64,000 nucleotides of DNA from Cyrtodaria siliqua (lineage: Eukaryota > Mollusca > Bivalvia > Adapedonta > Hiatellidae): the NCBI GenBank assembly GCA_037043455.1, contig JAWPHD010007172.1, forward strand, positions 1 to 64,000, in the 5' to 3' direction. Below the pieces are notes generated by a model, which did no database searches, was not told the DNA's origin, and saw only the letters and a program-made list of their open reading frames with translations. The position numbers and the translations under genes are program-made. This document shows positions 11,688-23,955 of this stretch, one piece after another (positions within the stretch are counted from its first letter, which is position 1; every line of letters starts with the position of its first letter).

Positions 11688-14600
11688 GTAATAATTCATG
11701 CGATGTCAGTTCTGCAGTGTTCCACATACTTGTGACTCGGGGCTTACAGATCTAGTGAATTATTTACCAAACAATGTACACAAACTGCTGTTTTGCTATA
11801 AAGACATATTATAAGTTTATTCTAGGAAATATGTATTTCCATTGTTGCGAGACTAGAACAAACAATGTAGACTACACGATATAACATTTATTAAAACATG
11901 TTAAAAAGATTCCAATAATGGCATTACTTTTTATATGGAAAGGAAACAATGCAGTTTTTTTCAGTCAATATTGTAAATTCTGTTAAGTAATATTTATTTG
12001 TGTTGTTGCTAGACTTGAGTAAAGTAAGTTCAGTCCAGGAAATATGTATTTCCATTGTTGCAAGACTAGAACAAACAATGTTGACTACACTTATATAACA
12101 TTTATTGACACATGTTAAAATGATTCCAATAATGCATTAATATATATATAGAAAGAAGACAAAATGCAGTTTTCTTCAGTCAGTACTGCAAATTCTGTCA
12201 AGTAATATTAGTGTTGTTGCTAGACTTGAATAAAGATGTTGATTTGGATTCTTATTGCAACAATTGACAATGTTAAAATAATTCTAATAATAGGATAAAT
12301 TCTAATAAATACAGGCAAATGCTGTTTTATATCTAATAATATTTGTGTTGTTGCTAGACTTAAATCTGTTGAATTGCATTCTTATTACATCATTTGAGAA
12401 TGTTAAAATGATTAGAATTTCAGCATATCTTCTATTCTTACATAGAATTTGCAGCAATTCTGCCGATAAGAAAGTTCTAGGCCCGTTCTCCATGTTTTAT
12501 CGATGTAAATGGAGGAAGAGCCTGGCGCCATATAACCTTTCATGCATTGGTGCTCCTTAAACCCAATTCAGTTCAATCAGCAAATCTTCTAATTAATTGA
12601 AAGAAAAATATGCTGTTTTCGTATGTTGTAAATTCTATCTTGCAATATTTATTTGTGTTATTGCTGGACTAGAATAAAGGTTTTGAATAACAGAGATATT
12701 GCATCAATTTAAAATGTTAACATTATTCTAATAATAGCATAACTTTTTACGCCCCTGCTATTCGAAGAATTGTTTAAGGGCATATAGTATTACCCCTGTC
12801 CGCCCATCTATTCTTGCGTCAGTCAGTGCCCATATCGTAAATGTTGTTCAGACTTAACTTTGATAATTATTACCCAATCTTCTCAAAACTTGGTCAAATT
12901 GTATATGGGCACAGTGTCTTGGCCAGGTATCCAATTAATGTCAGAAAGGCAATAGCCTTATTAAAATGTTAAGCAATAGTGGGGGAATCCAAGTCCTATG
13001 GCTCAAATTGCAGGTAATAATTCATGCGATGTCAGTTCTGCAGTGTTCCACGTACATGTGACTCAGGGCTTACAGAACTTGTGAATTATTTACCAAACAA
13101 TGTACACAAACTGCTGTTTTGCTATAAAGACATATTTATTGAAAGTTCAGTCTAGGAAATATGTATTTCCATTGTTGTGAGACTAGAACAAACAAAGTGG
13201 ACTACACTTTATAACATGTATTGACACATGTTAAAATGATTCCAATAAAGGCATTAATTTTTATATGGAAAGGAAACAAAATGCAGTTTTTTTCAGTCAA
13301 TATTGTAAATTCTGTTAAGTAATATTTATTTGTGTTGTTGCTAGACTTGAATAAAGATGTTGAATTGCATTCTTATTGCAACAATTGACAATGTTAAAGT
13401 GATTCTAATAATAGCATAACTTTTTATAAATACAGGCAAATGCTGTTTTATGTCTAGTAATATTTGTTTTGTTGCTAGACTTAAATATGTTGAATTGCAT
13501 TTTTGTAACATCAATTGAGAATGTTAAAATGATTCTAATATCAACACATCTTCCATTCTACTATAGAATTTGCAGCAATTCTGCAGATCTAAAGATAAGA
13601 AAGTCCTAGGCCCATTCTCCATGTTTTATCTTGATGTAAATGGAGGAAGAGCCTTGTGTCATATCACCTTTCATGTGTTGGTGCTCCTTAAAACCCAGTT
13701 TAGTTCAATCAGCTAATTTCTTATAAACTGAAAAGAAATGCTGTTTTTGTATGTTGTAAATTCTGTCTTGCAATATTTATTTGTGTTGTTGCTGGACTAG
13801 AATAAAGGTTTTGAATAACAGATATTGCATCAATTTAAAATGTTAAAATTATTCTAATAATAGCATAACTTTTACGCCCTCGCTATTCGAAGAAATGCGT
13901 AAGGGCATATAGTATTACCCCTGTCCGTCCATCTATTCTTGTGTCAGTCATTGTGTCCATATCGTAAATGTTTTGTGGACTTAACTTTGATAATGCTTAT
14001 CCATGTTCTCTGAACTTGGTCAAATTGTATATGGGCACCATATCTTGGCCAGGTATCCAATTAATGTCAGAAAGGCAATAGCCTTATTAAAATGTGAAGC
14101 AATAGAGGGGGCATCCATGTCCTATGGCTCAAATTATTGGTAATAATTCATGCGATGTCAGACACTGCAGTATTCGCAAACCTGTGACTCGGGTCTTAAA
14201 GATCTAGTGAATTATTTACCAAACAATCTACACAAATTGCTGTTTTGCTATAAAGACATATTGTAAGTTTATTCTAGGAAATATGTATTTCCATTGTTGT
14301 AAGACTAGAACAAACAATGTGGACTACACTTATATAACATTTATTGACACATGTTAAAATGATTCCAATAATGGCATTACTTTTTAAACGGAAAGGAAAC
14401 AAAATACAGTTTTCTTCAGTCAGTATTGTAAATTCTGTTAAGTAACATTTATTTGTGTTGTTGCTAGACTTGAATAATGATGTTGAATTGCATTCTTATT
14501 GCAACAATTGACAATGTTAAAATAATTCTAATAATAGCATAACTTCTTATAAGTACAGGCAAATGCTGTTTTATGTCTAGTAATATTTGTGTTGCTGCTA

Positions 14601-15574
14601 GACTTAAATATGTTGAATTGCATTCTTATTACATCAGTTGATAATGTTAAAATGATTCTAATATCAGCATATCTTCCATTGTAAATGGAGTGTCTACTAT
14701 AGAATTTGCAGCAATTCTGCAGATCTGCAGGTAAGAAAGTTCTAGGCCCATTCTCCATGTTTTAGTTTGATGTAAATGGAGGAAAAGCCTGGCATGTTGA
14801 TTCCTGTTAGGTGCCATATTCAATCAGCAAATCTTCTTATAAATTGAGGAAAAAAATTGCTGTCTGTTTTCGTATGTTGTTAATTCTGTCTAGCAATATT
14901 TTATTTGTGTTGTTGCTAGTCTTGAATAAAGGTTTTGAATAATATTCATATACATGAATTGAAACTGTTAAAATGATTTTAATAACAGCATGACTTTCTA
15001 TAAATTAAAAACAATGGCTCATATTATAGGTAATAATTCATGTGATGTCAGTTCTGCAGTGTTCCACGTACCTGTGACTCGGGTCTTACAGATCTAGTGA
15101 ATTATTTACCAAACAATCTGCACAAATTGTTGTTTTCTATAAAGACATTATTGTAAGTTCTGTCTAGGAAATATGTATTTCCACTGTTGCAAGACTAGAA
15201 CAAATAATTTGCACTATAAGCGTATAACGTTAATTGACACATGTTAAAATGATTCCAATAACAGCATTACTTTTTATAAAAATGAAAAAGAAAGGAAAAG
15301 AAACAAAAGCAGTTTTCTTCAGTCAATATTGTAAATTCTGTCAAGCAATATTCATTTTGTGTTGTTCCTTGAATTGAATACAGATTTTGAATTGCACTAC
15401 ATGACAATGCTAAAATGATTCCAGGAACAGTAAAGCTTCTTATTATTTATTAATATAAAAGGATGTTGTTTTTCTAAAGTCAGTTTTGTAAAATTCAATT
15501 TTCTAGTCAGTTTTGTAAATTAATTCCAGCAATATTTATGTTGTTCCTAGACTTAACATTTATACTGTAGCATG

Positions 15575-15791
15575 TTAGCCCTTAACCCACTACATATATA
15601 TAATGGACTGTTCTTTCTTTGAAATTAAGACCATTCCATTTATGTGACAAAGGGGTGTTATGGGGAAAATTTACTGATCAGAAGCAGGACATTGTAAACA
15701 CTGATCAGCCGGCGAGTTACTCACAGACTGATCTGGGTTTACAATCGACACAAAGGCTATTATAGCCATGCTTAGCGGGTTAAGGGTTTAA
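15575..15791 (-). mobile_element. piggyBac-like MITE, copy 2 (inverted)
   Basis: Terminal inverted repeats TTAGCCCTTAACCC and GGGTTAAGGGTTTAA enclose an interior that is the reverse complement of copy 1 at 5884. Shared blocks are TTCTTTCTTTGAA, GACCATTCCATTTATGTGAC and CTGATCAG. It has an extra stretch near the right end (15710-15770) compared with copy 1. It sits in the S1 array. Confidence 0.7.
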
Positions 15792-16025
15792 ACGATTCCA
15801 ATAATATTTCATACTACTTTTAATTACAAAGATTGCTAATGTAAGTTCAGTTGAGCAATATTGATGTTTATTGTTGCCAGACTAGAACACAGATTTTGAT
15901 CTGCATTTATATAGCATTAATAGACAATGTTTAAATGATTCCAATAGAAGCATTACTTTTTAAAAATACACAAAAATGCTACTTTTTTTCTTCTCAATTT
16001 TGTAAATTTTGCTTAGCAATACATC

Positions 16026-16470
16026 TTTAGCTCGACTGTTCAAAGAATAAGAGAGATTATGTAATGACTGCGGCATCGGCGTCACTTTCTACCTCAAGTT
16101 TTGCATGTGGACTGTGTTTATAGTTCCACCTCTTACATTCCTTGTCCTAGCTCAACCAAATCTGGTTATGGACTTCCTTATAAATATTTCCAGAGATAAA
16201 ATCAGGTTCTATATCAAATTATTGCTCCTTTTATACTTAGAAAAAAAAATTGGTTCAAGTTTTGTATTTAAGCTCGTCAACTTTATGTCTTTTTAAAAAA
16301 AAGTTTTTTTCATCATATCTGAGAATCCCCACAAAAAAATTCAATAAGACATCACATATGTACTGACTGTCAGAACTCATAGAGATTAGTGTACACTTAA
16401 ACACAGTTAACCAATAAATAGACAAGGCCTTGAAAGTCTAGCATCTGTACTGACAGGCAATGCCTCTTGT
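16026..16470 (+). mobile_element. Compact family-A element (A4), 445 bp
   Basis: The head TTTAGCTCGACTGTTCAAAG, followed by AATAAGAGAGATTATG, matches family A. The 3' end carries the mutated inverted head copy (TTGAAAGTCTAGC), a short hairpin near CTGACAG/GCAATGCC, and terminal CTCTTGT. Both flanks are S1 monomer sequence. Joining 'AGCAATACATC' to 'TTTTCCTAGAA' restores a monomer like 15522-15552 (AGCAATATTTATGTTGTTCC), so the element landed in a satellite monomer. It has only one or two core units and no coding capacity. Confidence 0.7.
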
Positions 16471-17879
16471 TTTCCTAGAAGTAAAATTGTAAGTTAAATT
16501 TAGCAATATTTAGTGTTTGTTAAATGTATCAATACACAAAATGCTGTTTTTCTGTAATGAAGCACAATACTGTTTTATACATGATGAAATTATGGTTATG
16601 AAATTATGGGTATTTAGACTGGTTATGAAATTATGGGTAGATTATAAACTAGATTATATATTTTTTTTTACTAAGCATGGAAACTACACGCATTCAAAAT
16701 TTATATTAACCTTCCATTTATTGGCACCGTGTGGTACCCGGGCAAAGAATAGGGCCACTGCAGATCCCGTTAAAGGGGTAGTCAGAGGGGTAGAACCCCC
16801 CACAAATTCATTTTATCGTTTGATAATTTTCTGTTCATGCTCATTAAAGGTCTTCATCATGATGTAAATGGAGGATGAGCCTGGCATATTCATTCCTGTT
16901 AGGCACCATATAACCTTTCATGTGTTGGTGCACCTTAAAACCCAATTAAATAAAATAAAATTTATTGTTTCTTTTTAAGATTACATGATTTAAAAATAGT
17001 TAATGTTTAATGAGATTTAAAGAGTCCTTGATATGGTAGCGTTAGATGGAGTTTATATGCATCATTAACTATTGGGGTGGGGATAGGGGTTGGGGTGGAA
17101 TCTGTTTTACAGGAGCATGCACTGCCCGAGCATATTATTGTTCTAACTAAACTTGTGTAACATAAGCAGATAATACAATTTATTATGCCTGCACGATGAT
17201 AGTGGATTGGCTTTTAAATAAATATGAAAAAAGGGTCCCTTAGAAGCAGCAAACACAAACAAGAGAGATAAGTAGCAGACTCGGGTTTTATTGTCTCTGT
17301 TTAGGATATAAGGTTCAAACACCTCTTCTGGCCACTAGCATTGGCTTCAGCAGTATTCTACTTTAAAGACACAACTATTTAGCCCATTGATCCCAAAGGA
17401 CTATTAAGTAATAGGACTGCTGATTTGTAGTCGGTGCAACTTTTTCGACTTCCCTCTGAAGGTCATTCACTTGTGTCTATTTATAGCTGCCACACAGCAT
17501 TACCTTGTCCTACTCTCCATTTATGTACTTCTTTCGGATGGCAGGAGGTATACAGGAAATGTTTGTGGTAGGTATCCACTACTAAAACATCGACTGTAAT
17601 ATATAGCCTAAAATGTGCTGAAAATGACTTAAAACACCATTCAACCAACCAACCAACTATTTGTTACCTCACACCTATGTTAAGGTTTCTCTTAAGGTCT
17701 GTTTTAAATCACAGATACATCTATGCAACTTCTACATGATAACATCTTTTACACCAGTGATTCTAGTTACATTTTGTATTAGATTGACAAACTTTTTAAT
17801 TACATCATGCTCCCAGCAGCTCTTGGATAGAGTAATGACCTCCATTCGTTCTCGATGAGGTATCCTTCTGTGACGTTTT
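16471..17879. other. S1 edge and unassigned spacer
   Basis: 16471-16560 and 16860-16950 are S1 fragments, including the amplified SINE-tail-like block. 16725-16815 is a GC-richer stretch (GGTACCCGGGCAAAGAATAGG) without a recognised partner. 16980-17879 shows no repeat or gene that I can name. Short open frames here have no splice context or recognisable domains. Confidence 0.35.
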
Positions 17880-18554
17880 ATGTGTAAAATCCTTGCTTCA
17901 TTGTGAAGGTCATTCACTTCTTATATGCCTGTAGTAATTATTCACGTGTTTTCAGACGCTGCGGTATTCCGCAAACATGTGACTCCGGTCCTACAGTTCT
18001 AGTGAATAATTACCACACAATCTACACAAATTGCTCTTGCTATCAAGACATTATTGTCTGAAGGTCATTCACTTCTTATGTCTATAGTAAGGCCCATTTC
18101 TTGTCTGCTCTAATAGTACTTCATGCATGGAACGATTGCTCATCTCATCAAGACTGTGCAGAGCCCAACACCCATGCCAGTCTCTTCAAGGCCAAGGTCA
18201 ATCTGAAGGCCATTCACTTCTGATATGTCTATAGTAAGGCCCATTTCTCATCTGCTCTAATAGTACTTCATGCATGGAAGGATTGCTCATCTTATCAAGA
18301 CTGTGCAGAGCCTAAGACCCATGCCAGTATCTTCAAGGTCAAGGTCACTCTGAAGCCATTCATTTCTGATATGTCTATAGTAAGGTCCATTTCTTGTCCA
18401 CTCTAATAGTAATTCATGCATGGAAGGATTGCTTGCTCATCTCATCAAGACTTCAGAGCCCAACACACATGTCCATATCTTCAAAGTCAAGGTCACTCTG
18501 AATGCCATTCACTTCTGATGTCTATAGTAAGCCCCATTTCTCATCTGCTCTTAA

Positions 18555-18870
18555 GAGGCTGGCGTGGCGCAGTCGGTAGTGCGGCGGATTTGTAAGCCCC
18601 GAGTTCAATCCTCCGTGATGCCACCGAGTTTCGCCAGTGTGTTCTTGGGCAAGACACTTTCCCTTAGCCTTGGCCGTCAGATGAGGACATAAACCGGGCG
18701 GTCGCGTGTATCGGTCTATCCTCCGAGCACATTTAAGAACCATAGGAATCTATTTGATAATAAGAGTAGGGCATGGTTCCCGGATTCCTATGTATCCTTC
18801 CCCTCTCTCTGGGGCAGCTCTAAATAACCTATACTGTGTTGATGAGCCGTTAAACAACATTCAATTCAAT
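18555..18870 (+). mobile_element. tRNA-headed SINE, full length (SINE-a copy 1)
   Basis: The head carries a pol III A-box-like GTGGCGCAGTCGGTAG and a B-box-like GAGTTCAATCC, as in a tRNA. The body has TGTTCTTGGGCAAGACACTT, a block that recurs in many metazoan SINEs, then a unique 3' part ending in TTCAATTCAATTC. The flanks look like an imperfect target duplication: TCATCTGCTCTTAA at left (18541-18554) and TCATCCGCTTTAA at right (18871-18883). It inserted in an S2 monomer, since joining the flanks restores CTGCTCTAATAGTACTTC. It has no protein-coding role. Confidence 0.8.
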
Positions 18871-21340
18871 TCATCCGCTTTAATAGTACTTCATGCATGG
18901 AGGGATTGCTGAAGTCATCAAGACTGTGCAGAGCCCGTCACCCATGTCAGTATCTTCAAGGTCAAGGTCACTTTGAAGGCCATTCACCTCTTCTATGCCT
19001 ATAGTATGGCCCTTTTCATGCCCAAACTCTTGCGTCAATATAACTTATTTCAAAATAACTTGGCACATTTACTTATCCAGACAATGTGCCAAATCCAACT
19101 CCCATGTCAGTACCTTCAAGGTCAAGGTCATTCTGAAAGCCATTCTCTTCTTCTAAGCCTATAGTCCCATTTTGTGTCCAATTTACAACACTTGCTTGCA
19201 TGGAGGGATTTGAAATATGGCACATAATTATTCTCTTCTCATCAGAACGATATGCGGAACCCAATACCATGTCAGTATTTTAAAAACAGCATCTCTTCTG
19301 ATTAATTGAAAAAAAGCTGTGTTTTCTTTAGTTACATTGTAAATTCATAAAACATTTTTTTATTGTGTTGCTAGATTTGTATATTAGTTTTATGCCTCCA
19401 CCACCGAATGTCATGTCCAGCCGTCTGTCTGTCTTGACAAGTTTGTGTGTGTATCTCCTCCCATACATTTCAGCCAATTGTTTTGAAAGTTTACAGGATG
19501 CTTACCTATGATGTCAAGATGTGCATATTGATTCAGCATCAAAATCGACCTTTATTATCAGAATTATGAACCCTTTTTTCTTTAAATTTAATGTTTTTCT
19601 TTTCCACTGATTGTTTTCATTGCTGCATGGACACATTTTAAGTTTTGAATAACATTAATATTTGCTCCGATTGACGGTGGTAAAATGATACTCTCTTATA
19701 AATTATAAAACAATGGCTCTAATTACATATAGTAATAATTCACGTGATGTCAGATGCTGCAGTATTCCGCAAACATGTGACTCGGGTTCTACAGATCTAG
19801 TGAATAATTACCACACACACTACACAAATTGCTGTTTTGCTATCGAGACATTATTGTCTGAAGGTAATTCACTTCTTATGTCTATAGTAAGGCCCTTTTC
19901 TTGTCCACTCTAATAGTACTTCATGCATGGAAGGATTGCTCATCTCATCAAGACTGTCAGAGCCGAACACCCATGTCCATATCTTCAAGGTCAAGGTCAC
20001 TCTGAAGGCCATTCACCTCCTATATGTCTATAATAAGGCCAATTTCGTGTCTGCTTCATAACTCTTGCATGCATGAAGGGATTTCATAACTATGCACATT
20101 TTTTCTTCTCATCAAGGTGATGAGCAAAACTTACCATGTCAGTATCTTCAAGGTCAAGGTCATTCTGAAGGCCATTGTCAATATCTTTCCATAAAAGCAT
20201 ACCCTCTTATACACTAAAAAAGAATATCTTGAATTATATAATAATTCACTCGATGTCAGATGCTGCAGTAGTCGGCGAAACAATCTGAAAAAATTGCTGT
20301 TTTTGCTGTCGAGACATTATTGTAAGTTCAGTCTACCTCTTATATGTCAGTAGCAAAGCTCTGTTTCGTACCCGCTGCAGAATTATTGCATCCATGGAAG
20401 GATTTCAGAATAGCGTAGCATATTTACTCGTCTCATCAAAACAATGAGCCAGATCCAACCCAATGTCATTATCTTCAAGGTCAAGGTCTTTCTGAAGGTA
20501 ATTCACTTCTTTTATGTCTATAGTAGTCATTTTCATGACCACTTAATAACTCTTGCATGCATGGAGGATTGCATAATTACTTTATTCATCTATTGTAAGG
20601 CCCATTTTGTGCCCACTCCAGAACTCCTGTATCCATAGAAGTATTTTGAAATAACTTGGCACATTTACTCATCTCAAGACATTATGTGCCTAACTGAACA
20701 CCATTGTCAATATCTTCCAAGGTGGAGGTCACTCTGCATGCCCATTTCTTTTCCCTCTTCACAACTTGTGCATGCATGAAGGGATTTCAAAATAACTATG
20801 CACATTTATTCATCTCATGTCAGTATCTTTTAGGTCAAGATCCCTCTGAAAGCCATTCACTTCTGATTTTGTCTCCTCTTCATAATTCTTGCATATATTG
20901 AGGGATTTCAAAATGACATGGCATATTTCCTTATCTCATCAAGACAATGTGCCAAATCCAAACCCATATTGTTATCTTCAAAGACAAAATCACCCTGAAG
21001 GTATTCACTTCTTATATGTCTTAGTAAGGTGCATATCCTGTCTACTTAATAACTCTTGCATGCATTGAGGTATTTTGAAATAATTTTGCAAATTTACTCA
21101 TCTCATCCAGACAGTGGTGCAGAACCCAACACTCATGTCAGTATCTTCAAATTCAAGGTCACTCTGAAGGCCATTCACTTCTTTTATGCCTATAGTAAGG
21201 TCCATTTCGTGACCACTTAATAACTCTTTACATGCATGGAGGAATTGCAAAATAACTAGGCACATTTATTAATCTCATCAACACAATGTGTAGATATGTC
21301 TGTATCTTCAAGGTCAATGTCAGTTAAGTCTCTTCACTTC

Positions 21341-22010
21341 TGATATGCCTATAGTAAGGCCCATTTCTTGTCCTCTTCATTACTCTTAAATGCATAGATG
21401 GATGTAATCTTCAAGGTCACTTAAGTCTCTTCACTTCTGATATGCCTATAGTAAGGCCCATTTCTTGTCCTCTTCATTACTCTTGAATGCAAAGACAGAT
21501 GTAATCTTCAAGGTCAAGGTCACTAAAGTCTCTTCACTTCTGATATGCCTATAGTAAGGCCCATTTTTTGTACTCTTCATTACCTCTTGAATGCATAGAT
21601 GGATGTAATCTTCAAGGTCACTAAAGTCTCTTCACTTCTGATATGCCTATAGGAAGGCCCATTTCTTGTCCTCTTCATTACTCTTGTATGCATAGACGGA
21701 TGTAATCTTCAAGGTCAAGGTCACTAAAGTATCTTCACTTCTGATATGCCTATAGTAAGACCCATTTCTTGCCTTTTCCTTACTCTTGAATGCATAGATG
21801 GATGTAATCTTCAAGGTCAAAGTCACTAAAGTCTCTACACTTCTGATATGCCTATAGTAAGGCCCATTTCTTGTCCTTTTCATTACTCTTGTATGCATAG
21901 ACGGATGTAATCTTCAAGGTTAAGATCACTAAAGTCTCTACACTTCTGATATGCCTATAGTAAGGCCCATTTCTTGTCATTTTCATTACTCCTGTATGCA
22001 TAGACGGATG
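21341..22010 (+). repeat. Locally amplified S2 subarray, ~102 bp x 7
   Basis: The block TGATATGCCTATAGTAAGGC recurs at 21341, 21438, 21541, 21640, 21742, 21844 and 21948, a spacing of about 97-104 bp. The units are much more alike than the rest of S2 and lack part of the longer monomer, so they are a recent local expansion of a shortened monomer. Confidence 0.9.
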
Positions 22011-22617
22011 TAAACATATTTTGGCATATTTACTGCTCTGATGAAGGCAATGTGCAGAACCCAACACTCATATCAGTATCTTTAAAGCCAAGGTCACTGT
22101 GAAGGCCATTCTTTTCTTATATGCCTATAGTAAGGCTGGGCCATTTTTTGTCCGATTTACAACACTTGCCTGCATGGAGTAAATAACTGGACACATTTAC
22201 TGATCTCATCAGGACGATATGCAGAACCCAACACCCATGACAGTATTTTAAAAACAGCATAATTATCTTCTTTTCTATTAAAAAAAGCTGTGTTTTCTTT
22301 AGTTATATTGTAAATTATGTTTAACAATATTTTTTGTGTTGTTCCTTTACTTGAATAATTTTTATGCCCCATCACTGAATGGTGAGGGAGCATATATAAA
22401 GTTAGCCATGTCTGGCCATCTGGCCGTCCAAACGTATGTACGAGTGTCCGTCCCGGAAAGTTTGTGTTTCTGTCTCCTCCCACACTTCTTGCCTCCTCCC
22501 ACATTTCTCAACTGATTGTTTCAAAACTTTACAGGATGCTTACCTATGATTTCAATATATGTCTATATATTCTGCATCAATGTCGACTTTGTATTACTGG
22601 AATTGTGGCCCTTTTTT

Positions 22618-22932
22618 CTTTGTGGCGCAGTTGGTAGTGCGGCGGATTTGTAACCGGGGGCACCGGGTTCAGTCCTGCGTGGTGCTACTGAGTTTCGTTG
22701 GTGTGTTCTTGAGCAAGACACTTTCCCTTAGCCTCATCCGTTGGATGGGTACGTAAACCGGGCAGTCCAGTGTATTGGTCTATCCTCTGAGCATGTTAAA
22801 GAACCATAGGAATCTATTTGATAATAAGAGTAGGGAATGGTTCCCGGATTCCTATGTATCCTTCCCCTCTCTCTGGGGCGGCTAAATAACCTATACTGTG
22901 TTGATGAGCCTTTGAACAATATTCAATTCAAT
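22618..22932 (+). mobile_element. SINE-a copy 2, 5' slightly truncated
   Basis: Same family as 18555-18870: TGGCGCAGTTGGTAGTGCGG, then GGGTTCAGTCCTGCG as B box, TGTTCTTGAGCAAGACACTT, and the same 3' part and AATTCAATTC tail. The first bases (GAGGCTGGC) are missing. The flanking sequence CCCTTTTTTCTTT...AAATTT is like 19570-19590, so it interrupted an S2-region repeat. Confidence 0.8.
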
Positions 22933-23784
22933 TTAAATTTTACATTCTTAGTTTTGAATAACATGAGTATTGCTCCAATTGACAATAGTAAATTGATACA
23001 ATAACAGCATACCCTCTTATAAACTATCAAAGAATGGCTCGAATTATATGGTAATAATTCATGCGATATGAGACGCTCCAGTATTCTGCGAACATGTAAC
23101 TCCGGTCCTACAGATCGTGAATAATTACCACACAATCTTCACAAATTGCTGTTTTGCTATCTAGACATTACTGTAAGTTTTCTGATGGTCTTTCACTTCT
23201 TATATGTCTATTGTAAGGCCCATTTCTCGTCTGCTGTACATGCATGGAGGGATTGCTCATCTCATCAAGACTTTGCAGAGCCCAACATCCATGTCAGTAT
23301 CTTCAAGGTCAAGGTCACTCTGAAGGCAATTCATTTCCGATATGCCTGATATGTGAATGTCCATCCTTTCGTCTGGTCTGTCCCATTTCTTGTCCTTTCA
23401 ATAACTCCTGCATGCATGAAGGGATTTCAAAATAACTAGGCACATTTACTCATCTCTTCAAGACACTGTGTTCCATAACTGAACGCCATTGTCAGTATCT
23501 TTAAGGTGGAGGTCACTCTGCAGGTTAGCAACTTCATATATGCCTATAGTAAGGCCCATTCCTTTTCCCTCTCCATATTTGTCTATAGTAAGGCCAGGTT
23601 TTTGTCCATTTCATAACTCTTGCATGCATGAAGGGATTTCAAAACAACTAGAAACATTTACTCATCTCTTCAAGATATTATATGCCTAACCGAACACCAT
23701 TGTCAATATCTTCAAGGTCAAGGTCACTCTGAAGGCCATTCACTTCTCATATTTGTCTGTAGTAAGGCCTGTTTCATGCCCACT

Positions 23785-23955
23785 TGGAGGGCTGGCATGG
23801 CCGGTCGGTAGCTCGGCAGATTTGTAACCGGAGACCCCGGGTTCAATCCTCCATGGTGCCACAGAGTTTCGATGGTGTGTTCTTGGGCAAGACACTTTCC
23901 CTTAGCCTCGTCGGTCGGATGGGGCATAAACCGGGCGGTCGCGTGTATCGGTCTT
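23785..23955 (+). mobile_element. SINE-a copy 3, 3' truncated
   Basis: The head GGCTGGCATGGCCGGTCGGT, the B-box-like GGGTTCAATCCTCC and the TGTTCTTGGGCAAGACACTT block are present. The copy stops after GCGTGTATCGGTCTT and runs directly into S2 sequence. The 3' third and tail are missing. Confidence 0.75.

Larger units (their letters stand above)
5640..16980 (+). repeat. Satellite S1 array with higher-order structure
   Basis: Roughly 160-bp monomers recur with the blocks TTGTAAATTCTGTCTAGCAA, TATTTATTTGTGTTGTTGCT, AGACTTGAATAAA, GACAATGTTAAAATGATTC and AAATGCTGTTTT. From about 7097 a higher-order unit starts with GGTAATAATTCATGCGATGT. Its starts are at 7097, 8412, 10050, 11688, 13014, 14140 and 15029. 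The short open frames on both strands here repeat with the unit and are not genes. The array is interrupted by other elements listed separately. Copies near both edges are more decayed than the centre, as expected for an array growing from inside. Confidence 0.9.

Noticed and set aside
16517..16867. 116-residue open frame
   Set aside because: It crosses S1 remnants and an unassigned stretch; composition is not protein-like and no motif is seen.
22157..22504. 115-residue reverse-strand open frame
   Set aside because: It lies across S2 and a 'GCCCCATCACTGAATGGTGAGG' repeat head; no domain, and similar stretches recur in the array.
18555..23955. Functional tRNA genes
   Set aside because: Promoter boxes are present, but the tRNA-like arms do not close properly and each is followed by a shared SINE body, so these are SINE heads.
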